DNA of 64,000 nt from Cryptomeria japonica (taxonomy: Eukaryota > Streptophyta > Pinopsida > Cupressales > Cupressaceae), in contig NC_081408.1 of assembly GCF_030272615.1 (NCBI RefSeq), positions 64,850,614 to 64,914,613 on the forward strand. Reading direction: 5' to 3'. The first letter of the stretch is position 1. Every line of letters starts with the position of its first letter. Below are positions 33,363 to 46,661 of the stretch, one piece after another. The notes under the pieces are model-generated. The model saw only the letters and a list, made by a program, of their open reading frames with translations, was not told where the DNA came from and did no database searches. The position numbers were made by a program, and so were the translations under genes.

Positions 33363-35560
33363 TGGCAACGATTCATGGTGGATTCGAACCAAGACCAGGT
33401 AGGAGGCTAGGTAAGTCATGGCATCCCCGAGGATATTCCTCCAAACCTTGGGATCCTTCCTTGGTTTCTTAGAGAACTCATAGAAATCAAGGCTTTCGGA
33501 AACTAGTGTGATTCCACAATCAACATTCATATCAGGGCCCCTTTAGGTGGCAGTCCACCTGGATAGATATCCAATAGCCTTTGAGCTTCCAGGAAATGAA
33601 TATACTTCAAAAGCCGCATAAGAATTAGACCTATCAAAGGCACTCCTGGTTGGGTTCTTAGGCTAGTCTTCCTCTAGAGAGAAAAGTCTTTCCTCACTGG
33701 TTTGGCTCTGCTCAGAATGAAAGCTTTCAAAAACAATGGTCTAATGATGATTTGAAGCAACAAAGCTTAAACGCCTAGGCTAAGAAAGTGGCAACAGGCC
33801 CAAATAACATCCCAATTTTAGCTAGGGTTCAGAAATGCTCTCCATCCAAGGTACCCCTGTCATATAATCATGATGCCCACCAAAATCAACAAGCTCACCC
33901 ATTAGCTGCATCCACCTTGCCCTTCAGGGGCACGAAGGCATTGGGCTTCAAAAAACCATCTTTTCAATGACCGACTACTAAATTTGTTTGTAAGGACCAG
34001 AAATGGAGCAGGAAGTCCATGGGTAGTAAACTGTTTGTTTTACCTTCAGATTCACTAAACCCCATCATTTCCCAGTTCAAAGAAAATGCCTTTTACGTAT
34101 AATGATGTAGTATTGACAAGAATAGCATAGATATAATCACCTGGTGGAATTATTCATTCCGAGGCTTGATTTCAATCAAACAACTTCAAAATGGTTTCTT
34201 CTTTCTAGAATGTGTTGATTCATCTTTAAAGAGAGAAATCGTGGAAGGTTGTCCTTTTTTATTCCAAGGGTTGACCTTTAATTTTATAGATTGGAAACCA
34301 GGCTTTGATCCAGTGCACCATAGATTTGATAAAACCCCAGTCTGGTTGTCATTAGTGGGCCTCCCATCAGAGTTTTGGTGCCTAGAGGCTTTGCTAAAGA
34401 TAGGCAATGATTTAGAATCTTTGGTGGGTATTGAGGCGGATTTTTTGAAAGGCCTTAAAGGATATGTAGAAAATATTTATGTGGAGATCGATCTTAAGAA
34501 AGGTTTTTATAGAGACTTATAAATTATTTCAGAAATGAGTAAATGGAAATAGAAAGTGAGTAGGATGGGAAGGAAATTTCTAGCAAATGTATCCTTCGAA
34601 ACCAAATAGTCAAAAATAGCTCAGTGGTAGCTTCAATGGGTGCTATCCACCTTCCATACCCGCCTGTAGAGCTAACTTCTACTGATCAAGACAGTTAGAA
34701 GATGGTCAAGGGATTGGAAAATATATCGGTATCTCCTGCGATGGTTGCATCCCAGGCAAGCAAGACTGCTACTAAGTAGTCTCAAGAAAGAGCTCTTGCT
34801 TCCCAACTTGCCTCTCCAGTTCCTCTAGACTCACAGCTCCACACTCCCAGATCAAACCAACTTCCTAGAGGGAAGCTAGGTGAGCTCACTCATTCTACCC
34901 TAGGTATTGTCTCATAGTCTTCTCTTCCCTCTCCTTTTAGTTGTCCTCCTCTTATACTTTCCTGATTGTTAAGATCCAGTCTCATAAAGTTGCTAGAAGT
35001 CTATTTGGTTAAAAAAAAAAACTCCTTCCTTTATAGGAGGAGCATTTAACATATTCTCCCAGCCTCCTGTTAAGGTCTCAAAAAGGGAAAATAGTTTGAG
35101 GCGAAAGAAGAAAAGGGGATCCCTTTAGCAAATTAAGTCTAGCAAAAAACCTGGAAGAGGATCAGGAGCCACATTTATTTGATGGAGAGATTTATTCTTC
35201 CTTAGATCTCTCCACTTCATACCAGTTTTTTAATCTTTCGGTAGAAATTCCTATTCCATTCCTGTTATCTCCATCTTTAGCTCCTCAAGACCTGGTTTCT
35301 TCCCTAGATCAGAATGATAAGAAACTTCTTCAGGATTTTATGATTGAGGATGAAGGCCCAGATACAATTTTAGGCACTCCTCTAGCAGTCCTGTACTCTC
35401 AGGTTAAGGAAAAAAGGAAATTAGGTATGTATCGAAACCATGAGGGATTGGATAAACAATACTTTGGCTCTTCCCCTCCTAAGAAGGGTCACAAATCCCT
35501 CATTGAAGCCAGATCTCAAGATGGTGTTGCGGAGAATCAATCAAAACTATGAGATCTATG
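33363..35560 (+). pseudogene. LINE G ORF1 (DUF4283-type nucleic-acid-binding protein)
   Basis: The likely start is ATG 33363, 28 bp into the element, reading MATIHGGFEPRPGRRLGKSW, a basic opening. The core domain at about 34100-34520 reads YSFRGLISIKQLQNGFFFLE, then GCPFLFQGLTFNFIDWKPGF and TPVWLSLVGLPSEFWCLEAL. This is the plant LINE ORF1 domain DUF4283. The C-terminal part is Ser/Pro/Lys-rich and low in complexity. Several stops and frame changes disrupt it. In relatives, ORF1 binds LINE RNA to form the retrotransposition particle. Confidence 0.75.
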
Positions 35561-35598
35561 GAAAGTAGGGAAGGGTAATCCCCTTCCTGAACAACAAT

Positions 35599-36480
35599 GA
35601 AAATCTTATCTTGGAATGTTAGGGGTCTCAATGCCCCTAATAAACAAAGGGTGATAAAAAGAAGGATTCTTTTGGTCAGTGCAAACATCTTTTTTTTGAA
35701 AGAAACTAAACTAGAAAGTAAGCAAGCAATCACATTTGGAAGTTGAATCAGCCCCTTATTTTAGACATCTTTGCATTTGACATTGGCTTCAAAAGGGGCT
35801 TCAGGGGGCTTAATGATAATCTGGAAGCCTTCCCAAGTTAAAGTTGAGGGTATTGCTTCTAATAGAAATTGACTTCTTGCCAAAATTTCCCACCTTCAAA
35901 CAAATACAACCTTTTTTGTTATAAACACTTATGGTCTAGTGTCCCCACTCAAAAAGCATCTCTTATGGTCCTCTTTAGGTGAAGTCTTGTCATCCTTGAT
36001 TGATGAATAACTTTTCATAGGAGGAGATTTCAATGCCATCAGAAAAGCTTCTGATAAAAGTGGAGTAATTACCCGCTTAGGCGGATCTCAACAGAGGACT
36101 TCAATGACTGGATTGATAGAAATGGTCTTATGGAAATAGATTCAGGGGATTTGTTCACATGGACAAGCAGAAGGAAAGGATTCAGTAATATAGCTGAAAA
36201 AATAGATAGATTCTTTTGGCAAGGTGATTTGAGGTTCTTCCAATTTTCTCCCTCTTGTTCTATTCTCCCTTGTTTAGGATCAAACCATTATCCCATTTTG
36301 CCTTACTTCCTTGGCAATAAGGATAGTTGTATAGTCCCATTTAGGTTTGATAATATGTGGATGAAAGAGACAAACTTCCTCACTTTGATAGAGAACTAGT
36401 AGAAGGAAGAAACATTTGAAGGTTCAAAACTCTTTTGCTTTACTGCAAAACTGAAATTTGTAAAGCACAAATTGCTTCAA
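35599..36480 (+). pseudogene. LINE G apurinic-type endonuclease
   Basis: ATG 35599 begins KILSWNVRGLNAPNKQRVIK, the first endonuclease block. IFFLKETKLES (catalytic Glu region) and LFIGGDFNAIRKASDKSG follow. A frame change lies near 36095. After it come DLFTWTSRRKGFSNIAEKID and LGSNHYPILPYFL, in which Asn replaces the Asp of the terminal DH motif. FRFDNMWMKE and a KLK-type helix follow, then the Copia array interrupts at 36482. In intact LINEs this enzyme nicks target DNA to prime reverse transcription. Confidence 0.85.
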
Positions 36481-36481
36481 T

Positions 36482-37335
36482 GGAGGAGGGTAATGCAAAA
36501 CTTTTTCAGATCGTTACAACAGTTACAGAAAAATAGAAATAGATATAATAGCATTCATACCACAACACAGTGATTTACGTGGGGAAAACCCTTTTGGGAG
36601 AAAAACCCCACACTCCAAAAGTAGCTCAATATTTTATTCAGCAATCAAAAACAGATTACAACATACTTGCAGAGAAAGCTCTTCGCAGGAGTACCACTAA
36701 TCAGAGATTCAGAGGCAACTCAATAGCCATAAGACTCTCTCTTACACCCAACCTCTATCTCACACACCTCATAAATAGGAGATACAATACAAGAAACCGT
36801 CAAACGATGTTACAAAACCATGGGCTAAAACCACCCAATAAGGTGTAGCCAACCTTATCTCCCTTCTAGATGCCCTATGACATGTTAAAGCACACATCAA
36901 CACATGTTGCTCCCTTTTATAGCTCATTTATGTATCCGATACAAATTATTTTTCCTATTTCAGGAGTACAAACTTCCGGAGGCCATAACTTGAGAACCGG
37001 GTGTCCGATTGACGAACCGTTTGAAGCGTCGGAAAGCTTGCGAAGTGCTCTATCACCTCGTAAACCCCTGCGCCGGTTATGGCCAATTTTTAGGGCGTTT
37101 CAGAGCCTCTAAAGCCCCCAAAATTAAGTTTAAACATTTTATCGCACCCCTCCAAGACGAAAACTTTAATATCTTCAAAACTAGCTGTGACCTTGCAACA
37201 CAACTTTACCAGAATGCTTATCTAGCCAACCAGAAGCTTCAGGGAGAGTTTTGCACCATTTCGTGCTCAAATGAAAACTTACTATAAATAGTAACCTTGC
37301 ATAAATGCAAGGTTGAGACACCATTTTTCCCAACA
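36482..37335 (-). mobile_element. Copia array LTR 1 (outer 46 bp missing)
   Basis: Matches LTR 2 from 36483 onward with about ten differences by eye. It ends CCCAACA at 37335. On the minus strand it has TATA box CTATAAAAG (36921-36913) and the U5-like block GTTTTTCTCCCAAAAGGGTT near 36580. Confidence 0.9.
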
Positions 37336-37391
37336 AATCTCCCACTTGTCGAACACCTTGCAGGAGCGGAAGGGAATGTCAACACAATGAA

Positions 37392-40300
37392 TCAATTGCT
37401 AGGGGCCATAAGGCCCATAGACTCTGAACACCATCTAAACTTCTCTGTGCTCACAGCCTTAGTTAAAGCATCTGCAACATTCATCAAAGTTTCCACCTTA
37501 ACCAGCTTCACCCTACCATCTTCGACCATATCTCTAACAAAATGATACTGAACATCAATATGTTTGGTCTGCACATGAAATGTCGGGTTCTTAGCTAGGC
37601 TAATTGCACTCTGACTGTCACTGTACCTTATTTTATTCCCATATCCGAACACAGTCTCTTAAGCCAAATGGCCTCTTTACAAACATGAGTAGCTGCCATA
37701 TACTCTGCTTCAGTAGTGGATAAAGCAACCACAGCCTGTCGCTTACTCATCCAACTAATTGCACCACCAAACAAAGTAAACACATAAGCACTGGTGGCTC
37801 TTCTGCTATCAATATCACCTGCCCAATCTGAATCCACATAACCATGGATATCAAGGGAAGTCATGTCTCCAACTGAATTTCCATGATAACACAAAGAATA
37901 CTCTGAAGTACCCTTCAAATATCTGAAGACTCTTTTGACTGCATCCCAATGAACTCTACCAGGATTAGACATATATCTAGAAATTACTCCCACTGCTTGG
38001 GCAATGTCTGGTCTAGTACAGACCATAGCATACATCAAGCTTCCAACCGCACTCTGGTAAGGCACTCTGCTCATGTCTTCCATCTCTAATGGGGATGTAG
38101 GACAATCTGAAACAGATAGTTTGATTCCAACTGTAAAAGGAACACTCAATGGTCTACAATTCTGCATGTTGAACCTCTGTAACACTGAATTCACATACTT
38201 AATCTGGCCTAGCCATAGCTTTCTGTTTACCCTATCTCTTCTAATTTCCATCCCAAGAATGTGCTTTGCTGCACCAAGATCTTTCATTTCAAATTTAGCA
38301 GCGAGTTAAGACTTCAGTTCTGAAATCATACCTTTCCCTTTACCAATGAATAACATATCATCAACATACAATGCAATGAATAAGAAATGATCACTATGAG
38401 ATTTATAATAAACACAGTGATCTGATTTAGAACGTTCAAATCCCAAACTCAACACATATGTATCAAATTTCTGGTACCACATCCTAGGACTTTGTTTGAG
38501 GCCATACAAAGATTTCTTCAATTTACAGACCAAATTACTTTTGCCTTTCACCACATAGTGCTCTGGCTGTGTCATATAAATATCTTCCTCCAAATCACCA
38601 TGAAGGAAAGTAGTTTTCACATCCATTTGCTCAACCTCTAAATCATAAGCAGTAGCAATAGAAAGCAAAAATCTAATGGACGTCATTTTTGCAACAGGAG
38701 AAAATATCTCACCGTAATCAACACCCTCAACCTGAGAGTAGCCTTTTGCAACCAACCTTGCTTTATACTTCTCAATGCTTCCATCTGAACCAATCTTTTT
38801 CTTGAACACCCATTTACAACCAATAGGTTTTCATCCTTCAGGCAATGGTACAAGATCCCATATATCATTCTTTTTCAAAGCTGCCATTTCTTCCTCCATA
38901 GCAATATTCCAGGATTCTGCATCATTCATACCTAATGCCTCTTCTACAGATTTTGGTTCATCCACACTAGTATTCAGAGCAAAAATACATCTCCAATCAT
39001 TAGGTGAATACCTTTCAGGTGGTTGTCTATGTCTTGTAGACCTTCGAACAAGCTGAGTTGGAGGTTCTTCCTCCTCTTGGGAAGATTCAGAGCTAGATGA
39101 GCTCTCCTCAACTTCTTGCGTATCTAGGGGTCTCGATTCAACTCTTTCAGGTGTAGAAGGAAGTTGAATCACATCTTCTTTTTTAGTCTGTTCTGGCTGC
39201 AATGTAATAGAAGGAGACTTAATTTCTCTAAAAATAACACTTCTACTGTGAATTACCTTTTGTGCAACAGGGTCCCAAAGCTTGTATCCTTTCACACCAT
39301 AACTATACCCGATGAAGATACATTTCACAGCCTTATTCTCCAACTTTGTTTGCTTCTCCTTTAGCACATGTGCATATGCCTCGCAACCAAAAACTCTAAG
39401 ATGTCTCAATGAAGGCTTGTGACCTGACCATGCTTCCATAGGTGTTTAATCAACAAGAGCTGATGTAGGAGACCTGTTAATCAGGTAGCAAGCAGTGGCA
39501 ACAGCTTCAGCCCAAAACTTTTGTTCGAGACCAGCACCACTCAACATACTCCTATCCTTCTCCATCAGTGTCCTGTTCATTCTTTCTACAACTCCATTCT
39601 GCTGTGGAGAATACAGAGTTGTCTTCTGCCTGTTAATTCCACAGTCTTTACAGAATCTATCAAAATCATTAGAGCAAAACTCACTGCCATTATCAGTTCT
39701 CAAACATTTTATTTTCTTTCCAGTTTGCAACTCAACCATTGCTTTAAATTCTTTAAAATGACTAAAAACTTCAGATTTACTCTTTAGAAAATAAACCCAT
39801 GTCCTTCTACTAGAATCATCAATAAATGAAACATAATATGTGGATTTTCCAATCGAAGAGACATCTACTAGACCAAACACATCAGAATGGATAAGATCCA
39901 AAACACCACAAGTTTTATGAGAACTCGAGTAAAACTGAACGCGGTTATGTTTTCCATAAATGCAATGCTCACAGAAATCAAAGTCAAGATTACAATCATT
40001 CAAACCTTCAACAAGGTTTTTATTTTTCAAGGTCCTCAGACCCTTTTCTCCAATGTGGCCAAGTCTCTGGTGCCATAACATAGTCTTCTCTGCAGGTAAC
40101 TTTGCTTCAGACGAAAGAGCACCCTTAGGTACCCAAAAACTATTTCCATCTGCTGAAGGTGAAACCTTCAAATCTTCCAGTGAAGTATCCGCAGATTTAC
40201 TTTTTACAGAAGTGCTATTACACTCAACAGTGTATGCTTCAAGCTTATACAAAGTGCCAAACCTGACACCTCTAGCAACTACCATAGCACCCTTAATCAT

Positions 40301-41425
40301 CTTACATCCTGCTTCAAAAAAGATTACCTGCACACCCGCATCTATCAGTTTGCTCACAGATAATAGGTTTCATTTTAATCCAGGGATATGCAGCACACCA
40401 TTAATCCTTTTTATTCTACCATCAGAAAACCTGATTCTAACTTTACCTCGACCAACAATGTCTAGAGGTGAATCATCACCCAAGTACACCTTACCTCCAT
40501 TAAATCCTTCATATTCAGAAAACCAATCTCTATTGGAAGTCATATGAAAAGATGCACTTAAGTCCATTAGCCAGGCATCATTACCTGCATGAGTCGCCAA
40601 AGCCGCAATAAATGCATCGCCATCTTCCTTGTCAGACTCAGAATCAGAATCGAACTTTTTCTTTTTCTTCTTCTTCTTTTCTTCTTTGCAGTCCTTACGG
40701 ATGTGACCCTGTTTACCGTAGTTCCAGCAAATGACTTTGGACTTTCCAGGAGATTTCGATCTCCCTTTGGATTTGAACTTGTCGCGCTTCTTATTCTTCT
40801 TGCCTTTCTCCTTAGGTCTTCCACGAATAGTTAGGGCTTCCTTTGAACTGATGGATACCTTCCTTCGCATCTCTTCACCGAGTAGGGCACCCACCACGTC
40901 TTCAGATTTCAAAACAATAGAAGTACTACCAATAGCCATAACAAGAGAATCCCACGAATCAGGCAAAGAACAAAGCAAGATCTGACATTTCTCCTCCTCA
41001 TCCATCTTAACACCGATGGATACTAATTGAGCCACCAACATATTGAATGCTTCCAGGTGGTCTGCAATTCGTCCACCCTCTTCCATCTTCAAGGAATAAA
41101 ATTTCTTTCTTAAGAAAATTTGATTTAATAAAGATTTCGCTTGATACATCTCACCAAGCTTAGTCCATAGCTTCTTTGTAGAGTTCTCTTCATGGACATT
41201 GATTAGAACAGAGTCTGCTAGGCACAGTCTGATTAAACCCTTGGCTTTTCGGTCCATAACATCATACTGAGCTACCGCAGTAGGATCTGAGGGCCTTTGG
41301 ATATTCGCATCAACAGCATCCCAAAGATCTCGATCTATTACCAGATCTCCCTTCTTCAGCTTCCACATCTCAAAATTACTTCTATTAAATTTCTCCACCT
41401 CTATTCTCCCTGACGAACTCGCCAT
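37392..41425 (-). pseudogene. Copia C1 gag-pol
   Basis: ATG 41425 opens MASSSGRIEVEKFNRSNFEM, the UBN2-type gag. The zinc knuckle reads CWNYGKQGHIRKDC, with Tyr for the second Cys. The GAG-pre-integrase block has WHQRLGHIGEKG and FCEHCIYGK. Integrase keeps its catalytic residues: D in DLIHSDVFG, D in RTDNGSEF, E in NGVVERMNRTL. RT has [20 protein letters not shown] and the catalytic [11 protein letters not shown] near 38360. RNase H has YVDSDWAGDIDSRRATSAYV and LSTTEAEYMAA. In-frame stops occur at 40370-40372, about 39443, 38831-38833, 38306-38308 and 37628-37630, then a 13-bp deletion shifts the frame near 37620. Confidence 0.9.
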
Positions 41426-41535
41426 CTGAATATTCCTACAACAAGATCAAAAAATGTCTTCTACACAAGCTCCCACTCAAATCTGGATTAGTTCAAAAAA
41501 CCCAACTGCCCACAATTGAAACCAAAGGTGATCAG

Positions 41536-41547
41536 GCTCTGATACCA
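41536..41547 (-). promoter_or_regulatory. Primer-binding site of C1 (initiator Met type)
   Basis: Minus-strand TGGTATCAGAGC, the classic Copia primer site, two bases from the LTR 2 edge at 41550. The longer match continues CTGATCACC. Confidence 0.9.
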
Positions 41548-41549
41548 CT

Positions 41550-42448
41550 TGTAAGGAAGTTAAGTAGCGGAAACAACTTCCTACACTAACCTTGAGAGGA
41601 GGGTAATGCAAAAAATTTTCAGATCGTTACAACAGTTACAGAAAAATAGAAATAGATATAATAGCATTCATACCACAACACAGTGATTTACGTGGGGAAA
41701 ACCCTTTTGGGAGAAAAACCCCACACTCCAAAAGTAGCTCAATATTTTATTCAGCAATCAAAAACAGATTACAACATACTTGCAGAGAAAGCTCTTCGCA
41801 GGAGTACCACTAATCAGAGATTCAGAGGCAACTCAATAGCCATAAGACTCTCTCTTACACCCAACCTCTATCTCACACACCTCATAAATAGGAGATACAA
41901 TACAAGAAACCGTCAAACGATATTACAAAACCATGGGCTAAAACCACCCAATAAGGTGTAGCCAACCTTATCTCCCTTCTAGATGCCCTATGACATGTTA
42001 AAGCACACATCAACACATGTTGCTCCCTTTTATAGCTCATTTATGTATCCGATACAAATTATTTTTCCTATTTCAGGAGTACAAACTTCCGGAGGCCATA
42101 ACTTGAGAACCGGGTGTCCGATTGATGAACCGTTTGAAGCGTCGGAAAGCTTGCGAAGTGCTCTATCACCTCGTAAACCGCTGCGCCGGTTATGGCCAAT
42201 TTTTAGGGCATTTCAGAGCCTCTAAAGCCCCCAAAATTAAGTTTAAACATTTTATCGCACCCCTCCAAGACGAAAACTTTAATATCTTCAAAACTAGCTG
42301 TGACCTTGCGACACAACTTTACCGGAATGCTTATCTAGCCAACCAGAAGCTTCAGGGAGAGTTTCGCACCATTTCGTGCTCAAATGAAAACTTACTATAA
42401 ATAGTAACCTCGCATAAATGCAAGGTTGAGACACCATTTTTCCCAACA
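41550..42448 (-). mobile_element. Copia array LTR 2, shared by C1 and C2
   Basis: 899 bp, TGTAAGGAAG to CCCAACA, with a primer-binding site on its left and a polypurine tract (minus GTGGGAGATT, 42458-42449) on its right. It serves as the 5' LTR of C1 and the 3' LTR of C2. TATA box CTATAAAAG at 42034-42026. Confidence 0.95.
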
Positions 42449-42504
42449 AATCTCCCACTTGTCGAACACCTTGCAGGAGCGGAAGGGAATGTCAACACAA
42501 TGAA

Positions 42505-45500
42505 TCAATTGCTAGGGGCCATAAGGCCCATAGACTCTGAACACCATCTAAACTTCTCTGTGCTCACAGCCTTAGTTAAAGCATCTACAACATTCATCAA
42601 AGTTTCCACCTTAACCAGCTTCACCCTACCATCTTCGACCATATCTCTAACAAAATGATACTGAACATCAATATGTTTGGTCTGCCCATGAAATGTCGGG
42701 TTCTTAGCTAGGCTAATTGCACTCTGACTGTCACTGTACCTTATTTTATTCCCATATCCGAACACAGTCTCTTAAGCCAAATGGCCTCTTTACAAACATG
42801 AGTAGCTGCCATATACTCTGCTTCAGTAGTGGATAAAGCAACCACAGCCTGTCGCTTACTCATCCAACTAATTGCACCACCAAACAAAGTAAACACATAA
42901 GCACTGGTGGCTCTTCTGCTATCAATATCACCTGCCCAATCTGAATCCACATAACCATGGATATCAAGGGAAGTCATGTCTCCAACTGAATTTCCATGAT
43001 AACACAAAGAATACTCTGAAGTACCCTTCAAATATCTGAAGACTCTTTTGACTGCATCCCAATGAACTCTACCAGGATTAGACATATATCTAGAAAGTAC
43101 TCCCACTGCTTGGGCAATGTCTGGTCTAGTACAGACCATAGCATACATCAAGCTTCCAACCGCACTCTGGTAAGGCACTCTGCTCATGTCTTCCATCTCT
43201 AATGGGGATGTAGGACAATCTGAAACAGATAGTTTGATTCCAACTGTAAAAGGAACACTCAATGGTCTACAATTCTGCATGTTGAACCTCTGTAACACTG
43301 AATTCACATACTTACTCTGGCCTAGCCATAGCTTTCTGTTTACCCTATCTCTTCTAATTTCCATCCCAAGAATGTGCTTTGATGCACCAAGATCTTTCAT
43401 TTCAAATTTAGCAGCGAGTTAAGACTTCAGTTCTGAAATCATACCTTTCCCTTTACCAATGAATAACATATCATCAACATACAATGCAATGAATAAGAAA
43501 TGATCACCATGAGATTTATAATAAACACAGTGATCTGATTTAGAACGTTCAAATCCCAAATTCAACACATATGTATCAAATTTCTGGTACCACATCCTAG
43601 GACTTTGTTTGAGGCCATACAAAGATTTCTTCAATTTACAGACCAAATTACTTTTGCCTTTCACCACATAGTGCTCCGCCTGTGTCATATAAATATCTTC
43701 CTCCAAATCACCATGAAGGAAAGTAGTTTTCACATCCATTTGCTCAACCTCTAAATCATAAGCAGTAGCAATAGAAAGCAAAAATCTAATGGACGTCATT
43801 TTTGCAACAGGAGAAAATATCTCACCGTAATCAACACCCTCAACCTGAGAGTAGCCTTTTGCAACCAACCTTGCTTTATACTTCTTAATGCTTCCATCTG
43901 AACCAATCTTTTTCTTGAACACCCATTTACAACCAATAGGTTTTCATCCTTCAGGCAATGGTACAAGATCCCATATATCATTCTTTTTCAAAGCTGCCAT
44001 TTCTTCCTCCATAGCAATATTCCAGGATTCTGCATCATTCATACCTAATGCCTCTTCTACAGATTTCGGTTCATCCACACTAGTATTCAGAGAAAAAATA
44101 CATCTCCAATCATTAGGTGAATACCTTTCAGGTGGTTGTCTATGTCTTGTAGACCTTCGAACAAGCTGAGTTGGAGGTTCTTCCTCCTCTTGGGAAGATT
44201 CAGAGCTAGATGAGCTCTCCTCAACTTCTTGCGTATCTAGGGGTCTCGATTCAACTCTTTCAGGTGTAGAAGGAAGTTGAATCACATCTTCTTTTTTAGT
44301 CTGTTCTGGCTGCAATGTAATAGAAGGAGACTTAATTTCTCTAAAAATAACACTTCTACTGTGAATTACCTTTTGTGCAACAGGGTCCCAAAGCTTGTAT
44401 CCTTTCACACCATAACTATACCCGATGAAGATACATTTCACAGCCTTGTTCTCCAACTTTGTTCGCTTCTCCTTTGGCACATGTGCATATGCCTCGTAAC
44501 CAAAAACTCTAAGATGTCTCAATGAAGGCTTGTGACCTGACCATGCTTCCATAGGCATTTTATCAACAAGAGCTGATGTAGGAGACTTGTTAATCAGGTA
44601 GCAAGCAGTGGCAACAGCTTCAGCCCAAAACTTTTGTTCGAGACCAGCACCACTCAACATACTCCTAGCCTTCTCCATCAGTGTCCTGTTCATTCTTTCT
44701 ACAACTCCATTCTGCTGTGGAGAATACGAAGTGTCTTCTGCCTGTTAATTCCACAGTCTTTACAGAATCTATCAAAATCATTAGAGCAAAACTCACCGCC
44801 ATTATCAGTTCTCAAACATTTTATTTTCTTTCCAGTCTGCAACTCAACCATTGCTTTAAATTCTTTAAAATGACTAAAAACTTCAGATTTACTCTTTAGA
44901 AAATAAACCCATGTCCTTCTACTAAAATCATCAATAAATGATACATAATATGTGGATTTTCCAATCGAAGAGACATCTACTGGACCAAACACATCAGAAT
45001 GGATAAGATCCAAAACACCACAAGTTTTATGAGAACTCGAGTAAAACTGAACGCGGTTTTGTTTTCCATAAATGCAATGCTCACAGAAATCAAAGTCAAG
45101 ATTACAATCATTCAAACCTTCAACAAGGTTTTTATTTTTCAAGGTCCTTAGACCCTTTTCTCCAATCTGGCCAAGTCTCTCGTGCCATAACATAGTCTTC
45201 TCTGCAGGTAACTTTGCTTCAGATGAAAGAGCACCCTTAGGTACCCAAAAACCATTTCCATCTGCTGGAGGTGAAACCTTCAAATCTTCCAGTGAAGTAT
45301 TCGCAAATTTACTTTTTACAGAAGTGCTATTACACTCAACAGTGTATGCTTCAAGCTTATACAAAGTGCCAAACCTGACACCTCTAGCAACTACCATAGC
45401 ACCCTTAATCATCTTACATCCTGCTTCAGAAAAGACTACCTGCACACCCGCATCTATCAGTTTGCTCACAGATAACAGGTTTCGTTTTAATCCAGGGATA

Positions 45501-46537
45501 CGCAGCACACCATTAATCCTTTTTATTCTACCATCAGAAAACCTGATTCTAACTTTACCTCGACCAACAATGTCTAGAGGTGAATCATCACCCAAGTACA
45601 CCTTACCTCCATTAAATCCTTCATATTCAGAAAACCAATCTCTATCGGAAGTTATATGAAAAGATGCACCTGAGTCGATTAGCCAGGCATCATTACCTGC
45701 ATGAGTCGCCAAAGCCGCAATAAATGCATCGCCATCTTCCTTGTCAGACTCAGAATTAGAATCAAACTTTTTCTTTTTCTTCTTCTTCTTTTCTTCTTTG
45801 CAGTCCTTACGGATGTGACCCAGTTTACCACAGTTCCAGCAAATGACTTTGGACTTTCCAGGAGATTTCGATCTCCCTTTGGATTTGGACTTGTCGCGCT
45901 TCTCATTCTTCTTGCCTTTCTCCTTAGGTCTTCCACGAACGGTTAGGGCTTCCTTTGAACTGATTGATACCTTCCTTCGCATCTCTTCACCGAGTAGGGC
46001 ACCCACCACATCTTCAGATTTCAAAACAACAGAAGTACTACCAATAGCCATAACAAGAGAATCCCACGAATCAGGCAAAGAACAAAGCAAGATCTGACAT
46101 TTCTCCTCCTCGTCCATCTTAACACCGACGGATACTAATTGAGCCACCAACATATTGAATGCTTCCAGGTGGTCTGCAATTCGTCCACCCTCTTCCATCT
46201 TCAAGGAATACAATTTCTTTCTTAAGAAAATTTGATTTAATAAAGATTTCGTTTGATACATCTCACCAAGCTTAGTCCATAGCTTCTTTGCAGAGTTCTC
46301 TTCATTGACATTGATTAGAACAGAGTCTGCCAGGCACAGTCTGATTAGACCCTTGGCTTTTCAGTCCATAACATCATACTGAGCTGCCGCAGTAGGATCT
46401 GAGGGCCTTTGGATATTCGCATCAACAACATCCCAAAGATCTCAATCTATTACCAAATCTTCCATCTTCAGCTTCCACATCTCAAAATTACTTCCATTAA
46501 ATTTCTCCACCTCTATTTTCCCTGACGAACTTGCCAT
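42505..46537 (-). pseudogene. Copia C2 gag-pol
   Basis: ATG at 46537; the longest open part (46261-44699, 520 codons) covers gag to integrase. The zinc knuckle CWNCGKLGHIRKDC is intact, unlike C1. The integrase zinc motif reads WHERLGQIGEKG, with Gln for His. A 1-bp deletion near 44715 shifts the frame at the usual NGVVERMNRTL. RT (YVDDMLFIG) and RNase H follow. Stops at 43944-43946, 43419-43421 and 42741-42743 and the 13-bp deletion are identical to those of C1. Two further stops in gag (TGA where C1 has CGA) are specific to C2. Confidence 0.9.
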
Positions 46538-46647
46538 CTGAATATTCCTGCAACAAGATCAAAAAATGTCTTCTGCATAAGCTCCGACTCAAATCTGGAT
46601 TAGTTCAAAAAACCCAACTGCCCACAATTGAAACCAAAGGTGATCAG

Positions 46648-46659
46648 GCTCTGATACCA
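46648..46659 (-). promoter_or_regulatory. Primer-binding site of C2
   Basis: Minus-strand TGGTATCAGAGC, two bases from the LTR 3 edge at 46662. Confidence 0.9.
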
Positions 46660-46661
46660 CT

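Noticed and set aside
33380-33418. tRNA-type B box (minus GGTTCGAATCC) with a weak A box, suggesting a SINE
   Set aside because: The site lies in the ORF1 N-terminus of LINE G (GGFEPRPG), box spacing is short, and there is no SINE tail or duplication.
36570-37287. Plus-strand frames in the Copia LTRs, repeated at 41683-42400 and near 47094
   Set aside because: They lie in LTR sequence opposite to the element and recur only because the LTR is repeated.
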